Shown here: piece by piece, positions 1 to 10,615 of the stretch
How the letters are laid out: every line of letters starts with the position of its first letter
Numbering within the stretch: the first letter of the stretch is position 1
Assembly (NCBI GenBank): GCA_013399015.1
Contig: VWZX01002522.1
Location: 62,001 to 126,000 of the forward strand
Length of the DNA stretch: 64,000 nt
Source: Galbula dea
Taxonomy: Eukaryota; Chordata; Aves; Piciformes; Galbulidae
Reading direction: 5' to 3'
The notes under the pieces: generated by a model
Told to the model about the DNA's origin: nothing
The model's database searches: none
Seen by the model: only the letters and a program-made list of their open reading frames with translations
Program-made: the position numbers and the translations under genes

Positions 1-185
1 TCCATCCTTTCCTCCAAAGTCTAAATAAAGCATCCTTATCCCATCATCAGAGGACATTTTCAGTTTTTCATAAGGGTATTGTGCAATTGTCTTAGAGAAG
101 GCACCATCTTGTGGTTCAGTTGTAAGAGAGAATCCATGTTCATAATGGATGGTCAAACGGCACTCCTGGCTTTTGTACGTGCAAG
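1..185 (-). CDS. SNTB1: SNTB1 exon 6 (partial): end of PH2 linker and start of SU domain
   Basis: Beta-1-syntrophin is a cytoplasmic membrane scaffold that binds dystrophin/utrophin through its PH2 and SU regions and recruits signalling proteins through its PDZ domain. Read on the minus strand, the exon follows a pyrimidine-rich acceptor ending CTTCTTCAG at 186-187 and starts at 185. Its first two bases complete a Ser codon begun in exon 5. The 61 following codons include SQECRLTIHYEHGF and YEKLKMSSDDGIRMLYLDFG, the strongly conserved start of the syntrophin-unique domain. The reading frame is open to the window edge. By family length about 30 C-terminal residues should follow in a last exon left of base 1, and I cannot see whether exon 6 itself ends exactly at the edge. 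Beta-1 is preferred over alpha-1 or beta-2 because residue choice across all five exons follows beta-1 as I recall it. Confidence 0.95.
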
Positions 186-2099
186 CTGAAGAAGGACAGA
201 AAACATAGTCTGTAACATTCTTAAAAGCAACAAATTCCATTTGGCTGCAGATATCTGCATTTTACATTTGAAGTCAATACTAGCTTGCAGAAACTTAATC
301 TTTCCTAAAACTGGGCTAATAATGCTCTGACTGTAAACATGTAGATTTGGAAAAACAGAAGTCTTTCTGTGGTGCAAGGTCCAAGCAAGGTTTGTTAGTT
401 ATGGTGTAAGCACACAGACTAAAATTGTGCTTGGCAGCAGCAGTACTGATGTCAGTCCTTTCAGTTATCTGCTGCACGCTTCGCGTTGCAGCATACGTCT
501 GTGTGCTGACACAAAACCAATCTACTGAAGTTTAAGAAATCTCAGGCTAGCATGTCCTCCTTCCAAACCCTGACAGCAAACTCACATCTACTCTTCTTAT
601 GTCCAATACACATACCCAAAATCAATAAGCACAGTGCACAAGAAAATTAGAAGCTGTAAAGGGTTTCCCTAAAGTATTTTGACAGAGATGAAGACATTCC
701 TGGGTCCTCATTAGTGTTGTGGTAATTGAAAAATGACCCAGGTAATTGTATATAATAGCTACTCCAGCAGAAAGTCTTAGCTCAGATATATAGTACATGA
801 TCCAAATTAAAAAATGAAATGTTTAGGTGTTCACATCTCAGATTTTTTTTTCCACCTCTTTCCTGTGAACAACTCTGCAGAGAAGGGTCCTTGGCACTGG
901 GATAAAACCACTGTGTAAAAGAAGGGATTGATACATCTAGAAACAAAAGGCATCCGTGTCACTGGGGTGACCAGAGACATGACCTTAAGGTGGTTCCCAC
1001 TGAACACTCTGGTTGGTTTCCACATCAGAGGCCCTCACAAAGCAGCCTGTGCTGCCTGTGAGGCACAGAGCCTGACAGCCTGTTGGCAGGTGTCCCTGTG
1101 CTCAGCAGCACATGGCATTACCTAACGGCTTTACAGAATTGGAGCTGCCCTTTGTCATGGAGCGGATTTATGCTTTGCTTTTTGCTCTAACATTTATAGG
1201 CAATGAGCCCACCAACCACAGGGCTAGCAAAGGAAGAAATCCCAAATCCTGGGGGCACAGCCTCAAAGCCCCAGAGCCACCCCAGGCTGGCAGCTACCTA
1301 GCCAAGCAGGGCATCACTACAGAGCAGCTGATTTATTCACCGAGAGGGTAACTCAAGAAGCATTGGAACAGGCTACCCAGGGAGGTGGTGGAGTCACCAT
1401 CCCTGGAAGTGTTCAAAAAATGTGTAGATGTGGTGCTTGGAGACATGGTTTAGTGGTGAGCATGGTAGTGCCAGGTTAACTGTTGGACTCTATGATCTCA
1501 AGGGACTTTTCCGACCTTAACTATTCTATGATTACTTGTATTCTAGTCGATCTGCACATGAAAAAGTGCTGAGAAGTGACACCATGATGTTCAGGGAGGG
1601 AAATTACTAGCCATCAAAATGCGGCTCCTGAACTGGTGTATATATTTTTACTCTTCTCAAGAGTACAGAGCTAGGTGAACAAATTACCAACTCATGCTTG
1701 TGAATGTACCAGTCCTCCTCTGCCTCCACTGTCTGTAGAAGAAACTCCTGCCAGGTTCTCAGTAGTCTCCTTAATCTCAGAAAAAATGCTTTTTTTCTGC
1801 AAGTTTCTGGACAGATCTCTGATGATTGCTCCTCAGTGCTATATGGCTGACTTACAGACTTGTGTCTGAACAACATGCTGAAAACAAAACTAAAAGTCAG
1901 AATAGTAGTGACTGTGTCACTGGCCACAATTACCACAGCAGCTGGAACAGGCTCAGAAACCGAGGGGACAATATTTTCAATACAAAGAACCCTAAATATG
2001 CACAGGTTTTTAAATGAATTGTCTCTATCAGAAGGAGCTTGAGCTACCCATGAGCGTCAAGACAAGGTGTGGAGACACAGTGCCTCAAGTGTTACTCAC
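186..2099 (-). other. SNTB1: SNTB1 intron 5
   Basis: This 1914-bp intron has a canonical donor (GTGAGT, reading down from 2099) and an acceptor with a good polypyrimidine tract. It holds a CR1 3'-end fragment at 1340-1537. The rest looks unique, and the short open frames in it have no recognisable protein similarity. Confidence 0.9.
1340..1537 (+). mobile_element. CR1 LINE, 5'-truncated 3' end
   Basis: The plus strand reads like the last 200 bp of an avian CR1 element. It has the coding remnant 'ggaacaggctacccagggag', then 'tggtggagtcaccatccctg', then a degenerate 3' UTR that ends in the CR1 hallmark 'ctattctatgatta' near 1521-1535. CR1 inserts with a severely truncated 5' end and a short (ATTCTATG)n tail, and this copy fits that pattern. 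Divergence from what I remember as consensus is substantial, so it is an old copy. It lies in intron 5, antisense to SNTB1. Confidence 0.85.
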
Positions 2100-2296
2100 A
2101 TGTGGTGATTTCTGTGATGAGCTCTGCAGAATTGTGGCAGCCCTGCACTATGCTCCTCGTCCACAGTGAGAGGTCTCGGCTAGTCTCCGTCCTGAACAGA
2201 TGGGTTTCAATCCCTTGCCTTGTACCAGTACGGGTTGCAAAAGACAAATCCAACCCCGACTGTGGTGAGCCTTTTCCTGGGCCAGAATGGACCAAC
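2100..2296 (-). CDS. SNTB1: SNTB1 exon 5: C-terminal part of PH2 domain
   Basis: The exon is 197 bp, with acceptor ...CCAATTGCAG at 2297-2298 and donor GTGAGT starting at 2099. Its first base completes an Arg codon split with exon 4, and its last base starts the Ser codon completed by exon 6. The 65 internal codons begin LVHSGPGKGSPQSGLDLSFA and include RTGTRQGIETHLF and SRDLSLWTRSIVQGCHNSAELI. The last is the amphipathic C-terminal helix, with its invariant Trp, that closes PH2. PH2 with SU is the part of syntrophin that contacts the dystrophin family. Length, phase and the conserved Gly/Arg/Trp positions match beta-1-syntrophin with no stop or frameshift, so the exon appears functional. Confidence 0.97.
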
Positions 2297-5200
2297 CTGC
2301 AATTGGATTTGAAAACATATCAGTGGATTGTAACACTGACACAGCTCCTAGTGACACTCAGAAGAGTGAGGGTCCAAGGCAGTGAGTACGGAAGCAGCTG
2401 GACATGCAGGTGATGACAGAGACGTCCCAAAATTTCTTAATGAACTGGACAAAACACCTCTTTGGATGAGGATCCAAAAAGAAATCACCAATTGGTCATG
2501 GGGATGGAGATTAGTCCACAGGTGTTCATGCAGACAATGTAGCTGAATCCAGCTTCCACTGTCAAGCAGCAATTGCCATAAATCTTAAACATCTGCAGAC
2601 AAACTCAACGATGAACACTGTCGGACAAAGTAAGATCTGTAAAACATGCAGATGCCAAAGTAATCTGTCTTGTGCACACTTCTCCCATAAGGAACCCTTA
2701 AAATGCAAAATGTTGCAGCTACTAGTAATCTGAAATTCCTTCACATTTTATTGCAATTAACATTTTTTACCTGGCAACAACAGGTGATCTGTGACCATGA
2801 GAGGTATGTTCATCTGGGCAAACGGTAATCACAGGGAATATTTCAGAGAGAAAACGAACACCTTATAATACTTAATTCTTCTTTAAGACTGCCCTTTGGG
2901 GTTTTTAATTTTTTTTCCCCTGCAGATGTGTGGACAGTGAATACAAAATTCACTCAAGTACATGACACTGATTCAGCTGAAAAGAATAATCCTGAGGAGC
3001 TCATCACTCTTTGAGATCCAGAGATTAGCCCTCAGAGGGAGTCACAAAATGAAATTCTTCTGAAAAGAATTTACCAGGAGGTAACATACAGAGAATTCTG
3101 GTCTGAGCTGCTCTGTGTCTGGGCAGGAAAGCCTGTTCAACAGAGGCACCACCACATTCCCCAAATGCTTTTTTTGCCTCTAGAGGAGCTGTCTTAACAG
3201 CCTGCTCAGCCTGGATACTCAAGGCCTTCTAACTGCACCGCAGGCAGACTTTTCAGTGGGGGAGTCAGCGTCAGACAAACAGCCCAGAAACTATTCACCG
3301 TCATTTGGCATTAGGAGGTGCAAATTTTGAAGGGAAGCTGCAGTGTGATAATAAAGGCAGGTGACTAGGAACTGAAATCTCTAGTGATGTTTGCTTCTGC
3401 CTGTCACCCAGGGGCAGGCATGGCCACTGCTCTCATGGTGCTTTCTGCTACCAAGGGTGAATGTGGGAAAGCAGTCTGGTAAATCACATCAAGTGATCAT
3501 CCCTTCTCCTTTATACAGTGCTCATCAGCTGTGCTGAAAAATTGTTTTCTAATGCTTGTGATACTGAATGTGTGACAGACAGCTCCAATGCTTTATTCTG
3601 AATCCACTCTGCCGGTCCCCTACATCTTTGTGCTTTGTCCATAGCACTGGCATTGTAGGTTTTTCAGCATATGGACACATCCATAATAAACATTGTTTCT
3701 TGCCTGCCTTCTCATTCACATTATCCCCTCATTATTAAAAGGTCAGTTTCACTACTTAGAAATCTCTTTCTATATACAACTCCAGACTGTGCTTTGGAAA
3801 ATCATGCAGTTAAACATGAACTAGACGAATAGGCAGGAGACCATTCAATGGTATTTATGTACCAGCTGTCAGTACTGATGTATTGGGGTATAGGTCAAAG
3901 GATTTCCAAGCCTTATAATAAAGTTGCATTCATGTGAGCTGTTTCATTTACATTAAAGATACTTTATCCTAAAGACCAGAAAAATAGCTTAAAAGGCAAA
4001 AAACAGTCTTAGAAACTTCACAGTAGAGTATGTGTTCATAGTGCATGTGGCACACCAAAGCTGAAAAGGCACCCCAAGGCTGGCTCTGATAACGTTTATC
4101 TGCAGTCCCTGAAGGTTACTGGGCTCCGTGAAGGTTTCTGAGAGGTCTGTGAGTGCCCAGAGCCTAAGCACTCTTCCCCTGAACAGCCAGAGCCACAAGA
4201 GGGCAGGAGAAGGTAGGTCACCATCAAGTCTGTTTGCATAGCATGTAGATAGTCAGAGGCTGTAAAATGCAACTCTTGGCATGCTCCAGAGAGAGACATC
4301 TAATCTTCTCTAGTTTCATCTTTGTCTCTCTATGACTTGGGGACCTTTTTAGCATTGTTCTTTGCAAATGTGTGATAGGAAGATGGGTACAGTCCAACAT
4401 GAAGTGCTAGTGCAGGGTGAGACACACTGGGACATGCTTCTCGTCCTAATGCTATGAAAGGAGTTTCAACCATTTACTGCAACAGCAAAATCTAACGGCC
4501 TCTTCAAAAGGAACAGTGAAACCAGTATTGACATTCAAAGCAAGCCTTCAGCTGCTCATTTGAGATATATCTAAGAGGCCGCGATACAAGTGCATCAACA
4601 GTCATGCAGTTCTGCTCAGTAGAAAGCCACTATCACCTAACCTTTCTTATTTAAAACCCACCCCTGCCCTGATTTAGCATTTGACATCTGCTCTGGAATG
4701 GCTGTACTCCCTGGAAACCTAGCACAGGCCCTCGTTCATCTGAGCTCTACAGGAAGGGAGCCACAACCACCATCAGTGCCTGGGGAAGATGAATGCAGGA
4801 TTTGCACAGCTTACATAGCCCCTTCCCTGGGATGCTTGGGTACACCAGTGCTCTCTGCCTACCCCTCTGCTCACCTGCACAGATGACTAATCACTGCCCA
4901 AACTCTGTTCCTAACTTTCCATGACATTAACTATCTAACTGCTTTAATACTTTTTGGTTACAGACCTCAGCTTTACACAAAAGCTACTTACCTGATTTTT
5001 AATCAGTGTCCAACATGGGCTGCTGGGTTTTTTCCTTTCATTTCATATCTGTCTATGATAGATAATGCAATTTGACTGCAGACATTTAAGATGTAATTAC
5101 TTAAGCCCCATTCCCATGCTAGAGGGAGGCACTGTAATTCAGGCATAAGGAAACACTGAAACAGAGATTATGACAAAAAGGTCCTTGGAGTCAGGGCTAT

Positions 5201-8200
5201 GAGCCAGCTGCTGTGCCTCCTGGTGCAGAGATTTAAAGGAACAACTTAAATCTCCTCATCTCAGTTTTATTTGAGCTATTACTTATATTCCACACAATTC
5301 CTCACAAAGCTGGAGAAAAATGACTGGAAAATATTTTTAGGTCTTAATAGCATCCATGGGTTGAAGGCAAACTTATCAACAAACAGAAAGGGCACATTCA
5401 AATTCTGTGGTTGAAACACTGCAAGAAGATTGTAATCCCTCTACCACTTTCCAATTTTCTCTGCTCATTATGTCTCGGGTAGATTAAGCATGACTCTGTA
5501 CAGTATCTGGCACTGAAGTTTTCCAGTTTCAGCAGCTTTTCAAATATGCATTAGCTAAGCAAAAATGTTTTCCCAAGGACTCATAAAAATCTGAAAGATG
5601 GGAGCAGCCAAGATTACAACATGTGGTCTGCAAACTTTCCAGGTGAAAAGTTCTAAATTGCACTGATCAGTGCAGAGAGGGGATTAAAAAAACCTATCAT
5701 GAGGACTGTAATCACTGATCCAGCATGAACACAGCAGTCAATAGCAACAGCAAAGACTCCGTATTTTTTTGGTATAACTGTACTCAGTGTGACACATCAT
5801 AAAAGTAGGATCCTGAAGGATTTTAATCAAAATCATCCAAAACTGTAGGTGTAGTGATTTAGGGAGTCTGTCAATCTATGAAACCTGCTCACTTTGGGGA
5901 TTCACGTATTTATCAGATTTTGACTCCATTCTGAATGTCAAGTTCTATCTACCTGCTGTCTTTTTACCTGAGTGTTAAATTCACAGCAGCACTAGTAAGA
6001 AATCACAGACAGGCTGGAATGGTTCTCAGATCACCCAGCACATCCTCCTTCCCAGAGCAGGGCTAACTGTGCTGACACACTCCTGAGAGTCACAACGTCA
6101 CTCATCCTTCAGAGTCTCCAGTGACAAGGATTGCACACCTTTGCCAAAGAATCCAGTCCACTACCTCACCTGCACACCAGGTTCTTCCCAGGATCTATCA
6201 TGAACCTCTCCTGCCACAAATGCAGCCAAATATGTCCTGTTGCATCCAGGAGGGACCTGTATGCTCTCCTGTCCTCCTTGTGTCTCATCTTCATACTTGA
6301 AAAATATTAACCTGTTTTCAATGGACTCCTCTAGATTAAACAACTATGGTTTCTGGAGTAGTCCCTTACTGAGAACTGAGACTTCTAGGTCTTACTTTTA
6401 TATTGCTTTCTTCTAGGCCTTCCACAGTTAACTGGTATCTTGTTGGAAGCACAATGCCTCACATGAAGGTAGCGTATTACTTGAGGCTTTACTAATGCTC
6501 TGTATGATTACTGTATCTGTCCAACATGCAACACTTCTGCTATAACCCAAAACAACAGTTTTTATCTTCCCCTGTCAAAACCATAACACCATGGTTTTAA
6601 GCAATTTTGCCACGCTGCCCAGATGCTTCCTGGCACAACAACTGCTTTGTCGCTCATTTTCCACCCCCAACTAGCATGGCTGACTACTGCCCAGCACTGA
6701 ACTTTGCACTTGTCCTTTCTGAACCGCACTCCATCTCCCTTACAGACCATTTTCCCAGCCCGTAAAGACTCTTCATCAGGCTGATACCCATGTCAAGCAA
6801 CTTCTCATTCTCCTCCAGACTGGAGGCTGATGATCGTCCACTCACATGGGAATCTCGTCATAAAAGGAGATCACTATCCCCAACTATGGCAAGCCGGTCT
6901 GCTAACAAGTATTAACTTCTCAGAAAGAGTAATTAAGTGACAGGGCCTCCAAGAAGAGGACTTAATATTGATTAATCTGGTAAATCAGTAGTAATGTCCA
7001 CCGAGGAGCTGTCTTAACACACGACGATGTGTGCAGGAAAGGGCAGGGTGCACTATAGCTCTGGGCATTTTATGGAGGAGGACTTGCGTCCATGTACAGA
7101 TAACACCATGAAGAGGGGGAAGCATCACCTTCTGCTGGGGTACTCTTAAGGGACAGCACCTGGGTGCAGCCTCCAGCTCCAACACATTACCCAGTTTTCA
7201 CTGAGAATTGCCACCTGGAATTGTCTACCTGCTCTGACACACTGGGGAGCAGGCTGCAAGCTGCAAAGCTTTGGGCACTTGCCTCACATCACAGTAACAA
7301 AGGGTAAGTCAGAAGCTGGCTTCCCAGGAGTCTGAAAGCTCCCTCATGGGTAGGTGGACTAGGACAAAACAACCATCAGTGTAATTCACTGTGTTCAAAT
7401 TTTTAATTTTTTTAAGATAATTATTTAGCAGCAAAGCCACAGTTCATTTGAGGAGAGAACTAAGAGACCAAGAATAAAAATTAACTAATGAGAGCGCAGT
7501 AAGAGACCCACTGCTTTTGGCCATGTGCAACCAGCCCTTCTGAATAAAAACTCATTGAAATGGTTTAATAGAGGCCTGTAGCAAGGCCAAAACAATGAAA
7601 CAGCAGCTCTTTCTCAAGCCCTTTGACCATACTGGCAGAGAAATGTGATTAAAATTCACATCAAAAAGCATAGACAGCTTCTACTGTATAAAGACAACCA
7701 TGGGAAAGCTCTCTCTTAATTAGTGTTGATGGATACCTTCAAAATAATGCAGATGGTTATTTCCAACATAGATTCAATAACATGTCTTCCAAACTCACCA
7801 CTATAAGCTAAAAAAGCCAGGAATTAATTTGCTAGGGCAGGAACAGAAGCTGTGCTGAAATTGTCTCCATCAAATATGTGATCCTCCAAAAGCCTGAAAC
7901 TGGTGGTGCAGACCTGCCACGCCAGAAAATCCTACTCAGGGAAGCAATTTCACTTTTTTCAGCTTGGAAGAGCAGCTGGAAAAGCAGGTCTGCACACTGA
8001 GATAGAAATCTCAGGAGATCAAGCTTTTGGCTTTTCCAACACTCCTGGCATCTGGACCCAGGCCAAAAGGCCACATCCATAATCCTTCTGGTGTGCTTCT
8101 GGCCATCAGCCTCAGACAGAACTTGAAACAGAGAAGACAGGAGCTAAGCTGAGCACACTGGCCCACTGAAGAAGAATCTGCTTCTCAAACCATGACATTT

Positions 8201-8305
8201 CAAGTGTGATATATAGCTATACACCAGCTCTACCTGTCTCCAGCTGACTCAGCTGTTCCCACTTCTCTTGACTAACCATAGTAAAAAAAAAAAAATCACA
8301 GCTAC
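2297..8305 (-). other. SNTB1: SNTB1 intron 4
   Basis: This 6009-bp intron runs from a weak donor (GTAGCT at 8305) to the acceptor CCAATTGCAG before exon 5. I saw no recognisable transposon, RNA gene or protein-coding similarity. A run of 13 A on the plus strand (13 U in the transcript) sits at 8283-8295, just inside the donor. The rest is ordinary AT-rich unique sequence. Confidence 0.85.
8283..8295 (-). promoter_or_regulatory. U13 tract downstream of exon 4 donor (candidate splicing enhancer)
   Basis: In transcript orientation the exon 4 donor reads GTAGCTGTGA followed by 13 consecutive U, covering intron positions +11 to +23. The donor lacks the G usually found at +5. Uridine tracts in this position after weak 5' splice sites are known binding sites for TIA-1/TIAL1, which help recruit U1 snRNP. 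The arrangement is seen directly, the role is inferred, and a simple poly-A/T microsatellite is the null explanation. Confidence 0.35.
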
Positions 8306-8445
8306 CTGGTGGCTAGCAGGGGGTAGGTATGCAGGGGGCTGAACCAAGCTTCCTTCATCCGTGGCATGCTCTCATATATTAAGAGGTCTTTCTCCGTCAA
8401 GACCACTAACACCGGCTTCCAGTGCTTCTCATTTTCTCCTGGCAC
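8306..8445 (-). CDS. SNTB1: SNTB1 exon 4: central part of PH2 domain
   Basis: This short exon (140 bp) is bounded by the acceptor CTCTTTTCCAG at 8446-8447 and the donor GTAGCT at 8305. It encodes 46 full codons, beginning VPGENEKHWKPVLVVLTEKD and continuing LLIYESMPRMKEAWFSPLHT, then YPLLATR with the Arg codon completed by exon 5. These are central beta strands of PH2: the 'ALVVLTEKDLLIY' and 'HTYPLLATRLVHSG' segments are syntrophin signatures. It enters in phase 0 from exon 3 (LAEK/VPGE) and leaves in phase 2. It follows beta-1-syntrophin closely and is clearly different from alpha-1 as I know it. Skipping it would shift the frame, since 140 is not a multiple of 3, so the weak donor must be used for full-length protein. 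Confidence 0.96.
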
Positions 8446-10289
8446 CTGGAAAAGAGCAAAGTTTAAGTGAAACAAGTGACAAAGCTACCATCATGCAAAG
8501 CCTGACAGCTGGAATGTGTCAAGTCCTGGACAAGTAAATGAATGAAAGAGAGTTTTAACTCTCTGGCTTTTTGATATCTCCCACCTATGAATTTAGAACC
8601 AGCTGCAATGGAAACGGAGTAAAGTGCAATGACATCTGCTGCCCTCATTTGCAGTGCCATTTCTAATCCTACTTGCAGCCTTCCCCTACTAAAAGCTGCT
8701 CCATAAATGCAGCAGTGGAAGAACGCTGAGATGGAGCTAGCTGTTGTTTAGCTGTGGTATGCATGAAAGAACCTTAAATGTATATTTATAACGTGCACCT
8801 TTCACATGTAGCTGGCACATTAACCCGAGTGCTGGACATGGCCACTGTGGTTTCTATTTTTATGTGTGAAAAAAAGCTGCAACATCATCACTATTAAAGA
8901 AAAGTGTCACAAACTAAAAAACAGTGGTTTGGGAGCAGATATTTTTCTGCAGCAGTTCACATTTTTGTTGCTTCTTCCTCCTTCACATCATTTTTCCAAT
9001 TTTACAAGTGCCAATTTATAAAGATCCAACCTAAACAGAAGATTGATCTGAAGCATTGACTCAGTGATAGATCTGCATCCACATTTCAAACCCATATGTG
9101 GAAGATGTCTAAAGACTGAGGCATCAGAGCCCTTTGCTGGATGCAGAATCCAGATGTTGAAGTATATTTTGCAGGTTAGGCATGTGGGAGTCCATGTGGC
9201 TACACAATTACTGTTATAGGGAGCAAGTATGCATCCTGGTTTTTACTTATTCTACTCTGGCAGCATAGAAGTGCTTTAAAATAGATGGGAGGATGAATGG
9301 GTCTCAGTTTCAAGTGAAAATGAAGCTCTTGTCTTCCACAGACAAATTCATCATTTTTATTTTGGTGCATATAAAGAAAAGGAAACCCTGTGATGCAGTA
9401 ACACAGACATGCTTTCAAATCCAAGTATCTCAGCTGAGTATTAAAGGGAATGAAACAAATTCTGAGATTCACCAGAGGACCTGGTTGTCTAGATGACTCC
9501 TCCGTTAAAACCTTCTCTGGGAAAGAGAAACAGCTGTCTACACTGTTTTATGGCTGATGCCAGCTTATTTGCCATAGGCATGTGTCTCTGGGCACATCAC
9601 TGTGTGGAGAAACATAAATGGGATCAATCAAAGGTTGGCCAGGCTGGGAGTGGCACAGTCAGAAATGGTGATTCAGATGCCTAAGTATGATGTACTTAGC
9701 TGTTCAGGCAGTTGTAGAGAGTGATAAGGTCTCCCTGAGCCTCCCTCTTCTTCAGACAAACAACCCCAGTTCCCTTTGCCACTCCTCATAATTTCCAGCA
9801 TGGATCCTCCAGTTGCTACCTGCACAGTGAGGCCAACAGCTTTGTCCCAGTACTTCTCAATGACAGGGTGACTACAGAGAAGATCGGGTCAGTCATAAGG
9901 TATTGAAGACTTTTTCTCAAGAATAAGTGACCTTGTACTACCTCTCCATGTAGGATGTATCCCCTGCTTGTATGGTGTATACTAGGAAAAGGAGAGAGGA
10001 TAACCATGTTTGCCTGCATTCTGCTAGTTGGGAATTGCAAGAAAGTAAAAGGTGAGACATGTAAATGCAAGTAAGTTTTCATTAAGTGTTAGCAAACTTA
10101 AACAAGGAACTGCAAGACCACATGAAACCCTAGTTAAGCTTATTTGCGTAGTAACAATAAGACCTGTTGATCCTGTTGCTTCATAGAAACCGTATAGTGC
10201 CATAAGGCTGTGTGAAGTAAATTCTAAATGTTAGCACAACAGAAATTGTGGTATCTTGCTTACTTACAGATGAAGAACTATGAAAGGCC

Positions 10290-10392
10290 TAATATTGAAG
10301 ATACTAGGAGAAGTGGAGAAGCTTGTCACATCAAGCTAGACTTGATGATCCTTGTGGGTCCCTTCCAGCATGCGATATTCTGTGATACTGAA
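10290..10392 (+). mobile_element. CR1 LINE 3' tail fragment
   Basis: The segment 'ctagacttgatgatccttgt' followed by 'gggtcccttccagcatgcga' and 'tattctgtgatact' corresponds to the last part of the CR1/L3 3' UTR, whose consensus-like form is '...gatgatccttagggtcccttccaacc...attctgtgattct'. It is only about 100 bp long and clearly diverged. The plus-strand orientation makes it antisense to SNTB1. The left border is approximate because the 5' part merges into unique sequence. Confidence 0.75.
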
Positions 10393-10511
10393 ATCCTCCC
10401 CCGTAAGGAGGGCCACGCAACACACACTTCTAAACACATCTTTTAAACATTGCTGGGACCATAGCTGACACACTGCTAAGGAATGCTGTTGTAAGCAATA
10501 CTGCTGCTATT

Positions 10512-10615
10512 TCAGACCTGAAGAAGGATTTGTGTGCCTGAAAGCTTGTCTGTTGTTTTTTTTTCCAACAGTAACAGCTGATGTAATAAAAGATACTGCC
10601 TTTCCTTAAAAACCT
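10512..10615 (+). repeat. Ancient interspersed repeat, family not named
   Basis: The stretch contains, in order, 'gacctgaagaagga', 'gcctgaaagcttgtctg', a T run, 'ccaacagtaacagctg' and 'aataaaagatactgcctttc'. I recognise this order of blocks as recurring in sauropsid genomes (birds, crocodilians, turtles), but I cannot assign a family name. It looks like the 3' end of an old retroposon. The assignment rests on memory of the motif order only, so a Dfam/Repbase search is needed to name it. Confidence 0.45.

Noticed and set aside
3184..7020. 17-base match GAGGAGCTGTCTTAACA at about 3184 and 7002
   Set aside because: The identity does not extend beyond the 17 bases on either side. One such match is roughly at chance level for a window this size.
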